64,000 nucleotides of DNA from an uncultured Pelagibacteraceae bacterium (GTDB lineage Bacteria; Pseudomonadota; Alphaproteobacteria; Pelagibacterales; Pelagibacteraceae). Under the pieces are notes generated by a model. The model ran no database searches and was not told the origin of the DNA. It saw only the letters and a program-made list of their open reading frames with translations. Numbering within the stretch: the stretch's first letter is position 1; each line of letters begins with the position of its first letter. Shown in pieces: positions 48,885-58,433 of the stretch. The DNA is taken from the NCBI GenBank assembly GCA_902567045.1, contig CACFLJ010000003.1, forward strand, positions 1-64,000, read 5' to 3'. The translations under genes were made by a program, and so were the position numbers.

Positions 48885-49837
48885 TGTCAGTTTTATTAAT
48901 AGCAGAGCATAACAACAAAGACGTAAAACCGTTTACATTGAATGCAATTACAGCTGCATCACAAATAGATCAAGATCTTCATGTATTGTTAATCGGAAGT
49001 AAGTCGGATGATGTTGCAAAATCTTTATCTGAAGTACCTTTAGTAAAAAAAGTTCTGCATATAGATCATGAAATTTATGAAAATTATATTGCTGAGAATT
49101 ATACTGCAGCAATTTTAAAACACGCTGATAAATATTCACATATTATTTGCTCAGCAAATACATTTGGAAAAAACCTTATGCCAAGAGTAGCAGCATTATT
49201 GGATATTTCACAAGTAAGCGATATTATAAAAGTTATATCTCCTGATACCTTTTTAAGACCAATTTATGCTGGAAATGCATTTGCTACAGTTAAAAGTAAC
49301 GATGAGAAAAAATGTGTTACTATTAGACCAACATCATTTGAAGCAGCAGAGACAACTGGTGGTTCTGCAGAAATAGAAAAAATCGATGCAGCAGATCAAA
49401 CAGAAAATACAAAATTTATAAATAGAGAAGAAATTAAATCAGATAGACCTGAATTAGGCACAGCTAGAATAGTAATTTCAGGCGGTAGAGGCTTACAAAG
49501 TGGAGAAAATTTCAAACTAATAACTGATGTAGCCGACAAATTAAATGCTGCAATAGGAGCTTCAAGAGCTGCAGTTGATGCTGGATATATTACAAACGAA
49601 CATCAGGTAGGACAAACAGGAAAAGTTGTTGTGCCTGACTTATATATAGCAGTTGGAATTTCTGGAGCCATTCAACATTTAGCAGGAATGAAAGAAAGTA
49701 AAGTTATTGTTGCTATAAATAAAGATGGTGAAGCACCAATTTTTAGTGTCGCAGATTATGGCCTGGAAGCTGATTTATTCGAAGCACTTCCTCAATTCTT
49801 AGAGGAACTGAACAAATTAAACACTATACAAAAATAA
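48884..49837 (+). CDS. etfA: electron transfer flavoprotein alpha subunit
   Basis: IVISGGRGLQSGENF, GASRAAVDAGY, VGQTGKVVVPDLYIAVGISGAIQHLAGM. Confidence 0.96.
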   Translation: MSVLLIAEHNNKDVKPFTLNAITAASQIDQDLHVLLIGSKSDDVAKSLSEVPLVKKVLHIDHEIYENYIAENYTAAILKHADKYSHIICSANTFGKNLMPRVAALLDISQVSDIIKVISPDTFLRPIYAGNAFATVKSNDEKKCVTIRPTSFEAAETTGGSAEIEKIDAADQTENTKFINREEIKSDRPELGTARIVISGGRGLQSGENFKLITDVADKLNAAIGASRAAVDAGYITNEHQVGQTGKVVVPDLYIAVGISGAIQHLAGMKESKVIVAINKDGEAPIFSVADYGLEADLFEALPQFLEELNKLNTIQK

Positions 49838-49858
49838 CAAATACTGTAAGAAATTAGT

Positions 49859-51478
49859 ATGTCCAGAGAAGTGATGGAATACGATGTAGTAATCGTAGGT
49901 GGCGGGCCATCGGGACTTTCAACTGCAATAAAGTTAAAGCAGTTAAACCCAGATATTAATGTCTGCCTTTTAGAAAAAGCATCTGAAATAGGTGCACATA
50001 TTTTATCCGGGAACGTGTTTGAAACACGAGCCTTAGATGAACTATTGCCAAATTGGAAAGATCTTAATCCGCCAATTAAAACAAAAGTTAATAAAGAAAA
50101 GTTTCTATTTCTAGGAAAGACAAAAAAAATTAGTTGGCCAACTTGGTTATTACCTAAAGTACAACAAAATCATAACAATTATATTATTAGTCTAGCTAAT
50201 CTATGTAGGTGGTTAGCAGAACAAGCTGAAACTCTTGGAGTTGAAATATTCCCAGGTTTTCCAGCAAGTGAAGTTTTATATAATGAAGATGGTTCTGTTA
50301 AGGGTGTAGTAACTCAAGATATGGGTTTAGATAAAGAAGGAAATAAAAAAGATGGTTATGAACCAGGAATGGAACTTCATGCAAAAGTTACAGTTTTTGC
50401 AGAAGGGTGTAGAGGACATTTAGGTAAAGAATTAATAAAAAAATTTGAATTAGATAAAGGAAAAGATCCACAACAGTATGGAATTGGATTTAAAGAAATT
50501 TGGGAGCTGAAAGAAGAAAATCACGATGAAGGCTTAGTGATGCATACAGCAGGATGGCCTTTAGATAACAGTACCTACGGGGGAAGCTTTGTTTATCATG
50601 CTGAAAATAAACAGATATTTTTAGGATATGTCATCGGTCTTGATTATAAAAATCCACATCTTTCGCCATTTGATGAATTTCAAAAATTTAAAACTCATCC
50701 TGCGATTAGATCAATATTAGAAGGTGGTAAAAGAATATCATACGGAGCAAGAGCACTTATAGAGGGAGGTTTTCAAAGTCTACCTAAGATGTTTATGCCA
50801 GGAGCATTATTAGTTGGTTGTGATGCAGGTACATTAAATATGCCAAAAATTAAGGGATCTCATACTGCAATGAAAAGTGGAATGATTGCAGCTGAAACTA
50901 TTATTGATCACATAAAATCAAGCAAAGAATTATCTAATTATGAGGAAAAATTTAACAAAAGTTGGGTTTATAAAGAGTTATATGAGGCTAGAAATGTTAA
51001 ACCTAGCTTTAGCTGGGGTTTAATTCTTGGGATAATATTTACAGGTATTGATCAAATTTTATTTAAAGGAAGATTGCCATTCACACTTAAACATAAACAC
51101 GCTGATCACGAAACTCTAAAACCAGCAATTGAAATGCCAAAAATAGATTATCCAAAACCAGATAATGTTATTACATTTGATAAAACTAGTTCAGTTTATC
51201 TAACTGGAACTAATCATGCTGAAAATCAACCAGTACATTTACAACTTAAAGACAAAGATTTACCAATAAAATATACTTTAGGTAAATACGATGAACCTGC
51301 ACAAAGATATTGTCCAGTTGGAGTTTATGAAATTCAAAAAGAAAATGATGTTGAGAAATTTGTGATTAATTCCCAAAATTGTATTCATTGTAAAACTTGC
51401 GATATAAAAGAGCCGTCACAAAATATTACATGGGTTACTCCAGAAGGTGGGGGTGGACCTAAGTACGGAAATATGTAG
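49859..51478 (+). CDS. electron transfer flavoprotein-ubiquinone oxidoreductase
   Basis: VGGGPSGLSTAIKLKQL; GCDAGTLNMPKIKGSHTAMKSGM; C-terminal Fe-S motif CIHCKTCDIKEPSQNITWVTPEGGGGPKY. Confidence 0.96.
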   Translation: MSREVMEYDVVIVGGGPSGLSTAIKLKQLNPDINVCLLEKASEIGAHILSGNVFETRALDELLPNWKDLNPPIKTKVNKEKFLFLGKTKKISWPTWLLPKVQQNHNNYIISLANLCRWLAEQAETLGVEIFPGFPASEVLYNEDGSVKGVVTQDMGLDKEGNKKDGYEPGMELHAKVTVFAEGCRGHLGKELIKKFELDKGKDPQQYGIGFKEIWELKEENHDEGLVMHTAGWPLDNSTYGGSFVYHAENKQIFLGYVIGLDYKNPHLSPFDEFQKFKTHPAIRSILEGGKRISYGARALIEGGFQSLPKMFMPGALLVGCDAGTLNMPKIKGSHTAMKSGMIAAETIIDHIKSSKELSNYEEKFNKSWVYKELYEARNVKPSFSWGLILGIIFTGIDQILFKGRLPFTLKHKHADHETLKPAIEMPKIDYPKPDNVITFDKTSSVYLTGTNHAENQPVHLQLKDKDLPIKYTLGKYDEPAQRYCPVGVYEIQKENDVEKFVINSQNCIHCKTCDIKEPSQNITWVTPEGGGGPKYGNM

Positions 51479-51853
51479 TTAAGAAAGATCTATTGCAAAT
51501 TTTTTCAAAGTTTCAATTGGTACTAACTTTAAAGTATTAACGTGAGTTTTTTTCAAATATATAGAGCATCCAATTCCTGCTTCTAAAGCTCTTGCAACCC
51601 AACTGGCACATACACACCAGTTATCTCCATCTACCAATCCAGGAAAACCAAATTCAGGGTGAGGTGTTATTAAATCGTTACCAGCCTCTTTGCACCATTC
51701 TAAAAATTCATCATTAACTTTTACACAAACTGTGTGTAAACCTCGATCATTTTCATCAGTATTACAACAACCATCTCTGAACCAACCGGTTAATGGATTT
51801 TTAGAACATTCTTCTAAATCTTCACCTAAAACATTTTTTTGACTATTTGACAT
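51479..51853 (-). CDS. DUF2237 family protein
   Basis: NVLGEDLEECSKNPLTGWFRDGCCNT, HTVCVKVNDEFLEW, WCVCASWV. Confidence 0.85.
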   Translation of the reverse strand: MSNSQKNVLGEDLEECSKNPLTGWFRDGCCNTDENDRGLHTVCVKVNDEFLEWCKEAGNDLITPHPEFGFPGLVDGDNWCVCASWVARALEAGIGCSIYLKKTHVNTLKLVPIETLKKFAIDLS

Positions 51854-52454
51854 GGAATATTCCTGTTAATTTTTTATCAATTTCAATATTGAAGGAGAAT
51901 GATCTTCTTTCTCCATTTGACTTAAATGGATAAGCGGTATGCATTAAATTATTTGGAAAGAGCACAAGATCTCCAACTTTTGGTTTATGGTTAAAAATGC
52001 TATTATTAAGAAAAGATTTTGATCCATACACAAAATCAATAGTACCGTTAGTTTTAATTTTTTTATTACTCTTGGTTAAATTATTTGGGATTTTAAGATA
52101 ACCTACTCCTGATACATTTCCATCATGAAAATGTAATGGATTGTATTCATTCTTAAATTGTCTCACAACCCATAGATTTTTAATTTTGATATTTTTTGAT
52201 TTTTTGTTAAGATTTTTTTTTAAATATTGGTTTACAGATTTTGTAATATAACTTTTTAAATTTTTTTTTATAAATTTATTTTTTAACTCTATTTCTTGTT
52301 GAACTTGACCAACAAGTTTTTTCGAATAGTCATTTAACTTATTTTTTTTTTTATCATTTATTATACTTTCTACTTCATGGTTTATTTTTTCTATAAGAAC
52401 TGTTGGAATCTTTAGAATAGCAATTCTTGGCCCAAAAGGACTTAAAAATTTCAT
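51843..52454 (-). CDS. putative 2OG-Fe(II) oxygenase
   Basis: NPLHFHDGNVSGVGYLKIP; GDLVLFPNNLMHTAYPF; RRSFSFNIEI. Confidence 0.75.
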   Translation of the reverse strand: MKFLSPFGPRIAILKIPTVLIEKINHEVESIINDKKKNKLNDYSKKLVGQVQQEIELKNKFIKKNLKSYITKSVNQYLKKNLNKKSKNIKIKNLWVVRQFKNEYNPLHFHDGNVSGVGYLKIPNNLTKSNKKIKTNGTIDFVYGSKSFLNNSIFNHKPKVGDLVLFPNNLMHTAYPFKSNGERRSFSFNIEIDKKLTGIFHVK

Positions 52455-52460
52455 AAAATT

Positions 52461-52928
52461 TTATATTTTGGTTGGATTGGGTTGTCCTTTATAAACAACT
52501 TCTGGATCAAATTTTTTCTTTTCTTCTTCAAATTTCATTTCTACTTTACGTCCATTTTCAATTTTTCCTGTTGGAACTGATCGATAAAAACATGATCTAT
52601 AACCAACATGACAACTTGCGCCATCACCAATATCTACAGTTATCCAAACTGCATCTTGATCATCATCAATTCTTATTTCTTTAACTTTCTGAGTAAAGCC
52701 ACTAGTTTTTCCTTTATGCCAAATTTCTTTTCTCGACCTGCTCCAATAGTGAGCTTCTTTTGTTTCTATAGTTAATTTTAAAGCTTCAACATTCATATAA
52801 CCGTGCATGAGAATCTCTTTGGTTTCAGCACATGTTGTAATTACAGGAATTAAACCATCATTATCGAATTTTGGAGATAATAGGTTACCTTCCTCTATAT
52901 CAGCGACATTTTCTCTTTTTTTAAACAT
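52461..52928 (-). CDS. hisI: phosphoribosyl-AMP cyclohydrolase
   Basis: GYMNVEALKLTIETKEAHYWSRSRKEIWHKGKTSG; DGASCHVGYRSCFYR. Confidence 0.94.
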   Translation of the reverse strand: MFKKRENVADIEEGNLLSPKFDNDGLIPVITTCAETKEILMHGYMNVEALKLTIETKEAHYWSRSRKEIWHKGKTSGFTQKVKEIRIDDDQDAVWITVDIGDGASCHVGYRSCFYRSVPTGKIENGRKVEMKFEEEKKKFDPEVVYKGQPNPTKI

Positions 52929-53008
52929 ATATAAGACGCAATATCTAACATATTACTGAATATATTAAATATTTTAAATTTAAGGATTTATATATATAAA
53001 AACTCATC

Positions 53009-53611
53009 ATGAAATTAGTAAAAAACGAAAATAACAAAAATACTGAGATTGTAACAGATGAGGAGGCACGTGAAGCATTTGTTAAAATCTTAAAATGGAT
53101 AGGTGAAGATCCATCTAGAGAAGGTTTATTAGAAACTCCGAAAAGAGTTACGAAAGCTTTCAAAGAGTACTTTAAAGGTTACAAAGAAGACCCTAAAGAA
53201 ATTTTAAGCAAAACTTTTGGGGATGTTGAAGGTTACAGCGATATGGTAGTTCAAAAAAATATTTCTGTACAAAGTCACTGCGAACATCATATGGCACCTA
53301 TTATTGGTATCGCACATGTTGCTTATATTCCAAATGAGAGAGTTGTTGGACTAAGTAAAATTGCAAGAGTTGTGGAAGTTTTTTCAAAAAGACTTCAAAC
53401 ACAGGAAAGATTAACAGTTCAAATCGCAAATACATTAATGGAATCGCTAGATGCAAAAGGCGTTGCAGTAACAATTGACTCAACTCACCAGTGTATGACT
53501 ATGCGAGGTATTAAAAAGGAACAAGCTACAACTGTTACTAATTTTTATTTAGGTCAATTTAAAGACGATCTTAGTTATCAGAATAGATATTTGCGATTTA
53601 TTGCAAAATAG
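53009..53611 (+). CDS. folE: GTP cyclohydrolase I
   Basis: DPSREGLLETPKRV, SHCEHHMAPIIGIAHVAYIPNERVVGLSK, HQCMTMRGI. Confidence 0.96.
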   Translation: MKLVKNENNKNTEIVTDEEAREAFVKILKWIGEDPSREGLLETPKRVTKAFKEYFKGYKEDPKEILSKTFGDVEGYSDMVVQKNISVQSHCEHHMAPIIGIAHVAYIPNERVVGLSKIARVVEVFSKRLQTQERLTVQIANTLMESLDAKGVAVTIDSTHQCMTMRGIKKEQATTVTNFYLGQFKDDLSYQNRYLRFIAK

Positions 53612-53624
53612 AGTTTAATTATAC

Positions 53625-54629
53625 ATGTCTGAAACTTTCAAAGCTCTGGTTATAAATCAGGATGGTGAAAATTTTTCTCGAGAAGTTAAAGAACTAAATT
53701 TTGATTTTTTAAACGAGGGTGAAGTTTTAGTTAAAATACAATACTCTGACTTAAATTATAAAGATGCTTTAATTTTAAAAGATGGTGCAAAATTAGTAAA
53801 AGAGTTTCCAAGAATTCCTGGAATTGATTTTTCAGGTACAGTAGCAGAAAGCAAGTCAGAAGAATTTAAAGAAGGTGATGAGGTAATACTTACTGGTTGC
53901 AGAGTTGGAGAATTATTTCATGGAGGATTCTCTCAATATGCAAGAGTTAAAAAAGAATTTCTTATAAAGAAACCTTCAGGCATTGATTTGAAGCAAGCAA
54001 TGATGATGGGTACTGCAGGCTTTACAGCGATGTTGTGTGCATTTGCTGTAAAAGCTAAAGAAGAATTATTACTTCAAAGCAAAGTTAACGATGTTCTTGT
54101 AACAGGTTCAACAGGTGGAGTAGGGATGGTTGCTGTAAATATTTTATCTAAAATGGGATGTAATGTAACTGCTATTACAGGAAAGCCTGAAAAAGCTGAC
54201 TATTTAAAAGAATTAGGTGCAAAAACTGTCTTAGATCGTAAAGAATTTGAAGGTGAACCAAGGTTAATTGGTAAAGGTACCTGGGATGGTGTTGTTGATA
54301 CTGTTGGTGGAAATATTTTAGCAAATGCAATTTCACAGACAAGATTAAAAGGAATTGTAGCTGTCTGCGGTAATGCCAGTGGAACTAATAAATTAAACAC
54401 ATCAGTTGTTCCATTTTACATTAGAGCTGTAAAACTGTGGGGCGTAGATTCAGTTAATGTAAGCAACAAAAGAAAAGAATTTGTATGGGGTGAAGTACCA
54501 AGTCTAGTAGATTTTAGTATTATAGAAAAATCAATTAAAACAGTTGGGCTCGAGGAGCTTTTAAATGTATTTCCAGAAATGCTTGAAGGAAAATTGAAAA
54601 ATAGAATTCTAGTGGATGTAAATAAATAA
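53625..54629 (+). CDS. acuI: AcuI-like acrylyl-CoA reductase/zinc-free MDR oxidoreductase (YhdH family)
   Basis: SDLNYKDALILKDGAKLVKEFPRIPGIDFSGTV; VTGSTGGVGMVAVNILSKMGCNVTAITGKPEKADYLKELGA. Confidence 0.78.
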   Translation: MSETFKALVINQDGENFSREVKELNFDFLNEGEVLVKIQYSDLNYKDALILKDGAKLVKEFPRIPGIDFSGTVAESKSEEFKEGDEVILTGCRVGELFHGGFSQYARVKKEFLIKKPSGIDLKQAMMMGTAGFTAMLCAFAVKAKEELLLQSKVNDVLVTGSTGGVGMVAVNILSKMGCNVTAITGKPEKADYLKELGAKTVLDRKEFEGEPRLIGKGTWDGVVDTVGGNILANAISQTRLKGIVAVCGNASGTNKLNTSVVPFYIRAVKLWGVDSVNVSNKRKEFVWGEVPSLVDFSIIEKSIKTVGLEELLNVFPEMLEGKLKNRILVDVNK

Positions 54630-55519
54630 TGGATTGGGATAAATTAAAAATTTTTCATGCAGTTGCTGAAGCTGGTAGTTTTACTAGTGCTACTGTAATT
54701 TTAAATCTTAGTCAATCTGCAATAAGTAGACAAATTCAATCTTTAGAAGAAGATTTAAAAGTTAAGTTATTTGAAAGACATGCAAGAGGATTAACGCTCA
54801 CAGAAAATGGTGAATATGTTTATAAAACTGCACACGAAGTTATCAGTAAACTTAAGGAAGTAGAAACAACTTTAGGAGATCAGAAATATAAACCGACTGG
54901 AAAATTAACTATTACAACGGTTAGAAGTTTCGGAACTCATTGGTTAACACCAAGAATTCAAGAATTTATGGAGTTAAATCCAGAAATTGAGGTAGAGTTA
55001 ATTTTTGATGATAAAGAGTTAGATCTAAGTACAAGACAAGCTGATATTGGAATATTTATGAGAAGACCAAAACAGCTTAATTATATTCAAAGAAAACTGA
55101 TGGATATTAATTATCATATTTATGGATCTACAAAATATTTAGAAAAATATGGTATGCCAAAAACTATTGCTGATTTAAATAAGCATAAGTTTATTTCATT
55201 TGGCAGAGGTGCACCATCTCCTGTATTTAATCCTGATTGGGCATTAAAACTTGGCATGAAAGATAACAAGAAAAGAAAAACTGTAATGAGAGTGAATAGT
55301 GTAATGGGTTTACTTTTAGCTGTAGAAAGTGGCGTAGGTCTAGCTGCACTTCCTGATTATATTGTTTCTTTATCGAGCAATGTAATAAAAATACTACCTA
55401 AAGTTGAGGGGCCTATAACTGAAGCTCACTTCGTATTTCCAGAGTCTCTTAAAAATGTTGCTAGGGTGACCATCTTTAGGAATTTTCTTTATAGTAAAAT
55501 CTCAGAGTTTAAGTCTTAA
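54629..55519 (+). CDS. LysR family transcriptional regulator
   Basis: N-terminal HTH KIFHAVAEAGSFTSATVILNLSQSAISRQIQSLEEDLKVKLFERH. Confidence 0.93.
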   Translation: MDWDKLKIFHAVAEAGSFTSATVILNLSQSAISRQIQSLEEDLKVKLFERHARGLTLTENGEYVYKTAHEVISKLKEVETTLGDQKYKPTGKLTITTVRSFGTHWLTPRIQEFMELNPEIEVELIFDDKELDLSTRQADIGIFMRRPKQLNYIQRKLMDINYHIYGSTKYLEKYGMPKTIADLNKHKFISFGRGAPSPVFNPDWALKLGMKDNKKRKTVMRVNSVMGLLLAVESGVGLAALPDYIVSLSSNVIKILPKVEGPITEAHFVFPESLKNVARVTIFRNFLYSKISEFKS

Positions 55520-55569
55520 TTTTTTATAAAAGCTAGGTAATTAGCCAGAGGTGCGACCTTATTGAGATT

Positions 55570-55599
55570 GATAATCATTATCATTGCGAATAATTCTCA
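55570..55599. promoter_or_regulatory. putative tandem Fur-type iron boxes
   Basis: GATAATCATTATC (55570-55582, perfect 6-1-6 palindrome) then TGCGAATAATTCTCA (55585-55599, near palindrome), ~45-75 nt upstream of the Fe(III) SBP ATG. Confidence 0.72.
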
Positions 55600-55643
55600 G
55601 AACCATTATAAATAAATATAATTAATTAAATATAAAGAGAATA

Positions 55644-56672
55644 ATGAAAAAAATAGTAAATACGGCATTAATCATAAGCCTTTTTGTATCGACATTTTCG
55701 CTAGCGAATGAGGTGAACATCTTTAATGCAAGACATTATAAAGCTGATGCAGAACTTTATAGTAAATTCACATCGGCAACAGGAATTAAAGTAAATTTAA
55801 TCAATGGTAAGGCTGGTGCTTTAGAAAAAAGAATGATCGAAGAAGGGGCAGACTCAGCTGCTGATCTTTATATAACAGCTGATGCTGGAAGATGTGGTGC
55901 TTTTAAAGCAAAAGGGATGACTCAATCAGGATTAGTTTCATCTACAATTAAATCATCTGTGCCAAAAATTTTTAGGACCACACACTGGGTTGGAGTAGCA
56001 AAAAGAGCAAGAATTGTTTACTACTCACCAGAAAGAGTAAGTGGTGCTGAGTTATCAGGGTTAACTTATGAAAGTTTAGCTGATCCAAAATGGAAAGGCA
56101 GAATTGCAATTAGAGCTTCTAGTAATATTTATAACAAATCTCTTGTAGCTTCATTAGTAAAAAATAATGGAAAAAAAGCTGCAGGTGAATGGGCAAAAGG
56201 AGTTGTTGCAAACATGGCAAGAGATCCAAAAGGAAATGATAGAGCACAAATTATGGCTGTAGCAGCAGGAGAAGCTGATATTGCTGTTGCAAATACTTAT
56301 TACTTAGCTTTGATGTTATCAGGTAATAAGGGTCCAGAACAACAAGAAGCTGCAAAAAAAGTTAAAGCATTTTTCCCTAATCAAAACGATAGAGGAACAC
56401 ATATGAATATTAGCTGTGCTGCTTTAGTAAAAGGCGCTCCTAATAAGGCAAATGCAATTGCACTTGTTGATTTCTTATTAACACCAAAAGCCCAAGAACA
56501 CTTTACAAATAATACTTTTGAGTTTCCAATGATTGAAGGTGTTTCGCCTAGTCCATTAGTAGTAAACAATTTAGGTTTAGATTTTAAACAAGATCTAACT
56601 ACAAGTGTCGCTAGTTATGGGACAAAGCAAGCTGATGCCTTGGAAGTAATGACGGCCGCTGGTTGGAAATAA
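55644..56672 (+). CDS. Fe(III) ABC transporter substrate-binding protein (FbpA/FutA-like)
   Basis: Signal peptide (..STFSLANE); VNIFNARHYKADAELYSKFTSATGIKVNL; DLYITADAGRCG; Tyr-rich iron-site context. Confidence 0.92.
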   Translation: MKKIVNTALIISLFVSTFSLANEVNIFNARHYKADAELYSKFTSATGIKVNLINGKAGALEKRMIEEGADSAADLYITADAGRCGAFKAKGMTQSGLVSSTIKSSVPKIFRTTHWVGVAKRARIVYYSPERVSGAELSGLTYESLADPKWKGRIAIRASSNIYNKSLVASLVKNNGKKAAGEWAKGVVANMARDPKGNDRAQIMAVAAGEADIAVANTYYLALMLSGNKGPEQQEAAKKVKAFFPNQNDRGTHMNISCAALVKGAPNKANAIALVDFLLTPKAQEHFTNNTFEFPMIEGVSPSPLVVNNLGLDFKQDLTTSVASYGTKQADALEVMTAAGWK

Positions 56673-56695
56673 CATTGAAAGCTAAAAAAAAATTT

Positions 56696-56767
56696 ATGTC
56701 TGAAGTTAATTTAAATAAATCAACCAATGCATGCGTACCATGTGCTGAGGAGTGTAAAAAAATTTAA
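56696..56767 (+). CDS. candidate Cys-rich micro-ORF (23 aa; 30 aa from in-frame TTG at 56675)
   Basis: MSEVNLNKSTNACVPCAEECKKI* between SBP and permease; below the ORF-track length limit. Confidence 0.35.
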   Translation: MSEVNLNKSTNACVPCAEECKKI

Positions 56768-56804
56768 AAAGACTATATAGGTCATTTAAACTAAAATTAT
56801 CTCT

Positions 56805-58433
56805 ATGTTTTCAAACAAATTTAATATCTGGTTTTTAAGTTCTCTGCTTATTTCCTTACTTGTTATAATCCCTATTTTGACAGTTTCTTTAAGCTTTTTT
56901 GAGGATACTTCTCGATATTTTGACATACTTAAAAAAACTTTTTTGTTTGAATATATTTTTAATTCTTTGTCACTTTTAGTTGGTGTCTTAATACTAACTT
57001 TTTTTCTAGGTGTTGGGTCTGCATATGTAGTTTCTTTTTATAAATTTCCAGGAGTTAACTTCTTTAAATGGGCATTAATTTTATCTTTTGCTATACCCCC
57101 CTATATTTATGCATATTCTTTATTTGCATTTTTTGACAATTATGGAACTGCATTTACAATATTAAAGACTTTGTTTGGCGATGGTGAGTACAATAAAAAT
57201 ATACCAAAGTTTGATGGAATGTTTGGTTTAATATTATCTATTTCATTTTCTCTTTATGCCTATGTTTATATTCTTGCTAGGTCTTCTTTTTTATACCAAT
57301 CACAAAATTTAATAGATCTGGGAAGAAATTTAGGTTTTTCAAAATTTAAATCTTTTTATTCAATAATATTACCAGCTGCTAGACCTGCAATAGTTGCTGG
57401 TCTCTCTTTAGTCGCAATGGAAACACTAGCAGAGTTTGGGGCGGTAGATTTTTTTTCAGTTAATACATTAACAACGGGCATATATAATGCTTGGATAACT
57501 TTTGATGATTTAGCTTTTGCTAATCGAATATCATTTTTTCTATTGTTATTTATATTTATTCTTTTTCTGACTGAAAATTTATCTAGAAAAAAAGCAAAAT
57601 ATCACTTGGATACAAAAGGTGGTTTTAAACAAAAAGAAAAAATAAAACTTTCTGGAACAAATTCTTTTTTTGCTTTTTTATTTTGTTTTTTATTGTTCTT
57701 TCTAAGCTTTCTATTTCCATTAGGGCAAATGCTTTATTGGACAATAAAATTTCCAGAAAATTTCTTTGACATAAACATAATTAATCTTTTATTAAATACA
57801 CTTTATTTAGTAGGATTATCAAGCTTGGTTCTAATAATATTTGCTCTAATTTCTAATTATGGAAATCGAGTTTCGAGAAATAAAACATTAAATTTTTTAT
57901 CCACATTGTCAATTTCAGGTTATGCTATACCAGGTGTTATTTTAGCTGTCGCTTTTATTACTTTTATTGCCTGGTTTGATGAAAATATAATTAAATCTTT
58001 AGGTTTTTTATCAATTAAAAAATTATTTATTGGATCTATTTTAGGTTTAGTTATTGTTTATTTTGTTCGTTTTTACTCACTTGCTTTTAATGGAATAAAA
58101 TCAGGATATGAAAAAATAAACGTTTCAGTTGATGAGAGCGCATACCTCCTTGGTTATTCAAAAAGGAAAACGTTTATGAATATTCATGTACCATATTTAA
58201 GAAATTCATTGTTATTTGTGGTTATTTTAATATCTCTTGAAATAATTAGAGAATTACCAATTACGTTGGTTCTACGCCCATTTAACTTTGAAACATTCGC
58301 AACTACCGCTTATATCTCAGCATCAGAGGATATGCTTGAAGCAGCAGCAGTACCATCATTATTTTTAATTTTAATTGCTGCCTTTTTTATTGCAATAACG
58401 TCAAATTATATTTTAAAAGAGAATAATGGCTAA
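56805..58433 (+). CDS. Fe(III) ABC transporter permease, two-domain (FbpB-like)
   Basis: Two EAA-type loops (IDLGRNLGFSKFKSFYSIILPAARPAI; DESAYLLGYSKRKTFMNIHVPYL). Confidence 0.9.
   Translation: MFSNKFNIWFLSSLLISLLVIIPILTVSLSFFEDTSRYFDILKKTFLFEYIFNSLSLLVGVLILTFFLGVGSAYVVSFYKFPGVNFFKWALILSFAIPPYIYAYSLFAFFDNYGTAFTILKTLFGDGEYNKNIPKFDGMFGLILSISFSLYAYVYILARSSFLYQSQNLIDLGRNLGFSKFKSFYSIILPAARPAIVAGLSLVAMETLAEFGAVDFFSVNTLTTGIYNAWITFDDLAFANRISFFLLLFIFILFLTENLSRKKAKYHLDTKGGFKQKEKIKLSGTNSFFAFLFCFLLFFLSFLFPLGQMLYWTIKFPENFFDINIINLLLNTLYLVGLSSLVLIIFALISNYGNRVSRNKTLNFLSTLSISGYAIPGVILAVAFITFIAWFDENIIKSLGFLSIKKLFIGSILGLVIVYFVRFYSLAFNGIKSGYEKINVSVDESAYLLGYSKRKTFMNIHVPYLRNSLLFVVILISLEIIRELPITLVLRPFNFETFATTAYISASEDMLEAAAVPSLFLILIAAFFIAITSNYILKENNG

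Noticed and set aside
56770-56786. GACTATATAGGTC semi-palindrome before the iron permease
   Set aside because: Imperfect and short; expected by chance in AT-rich spacer.
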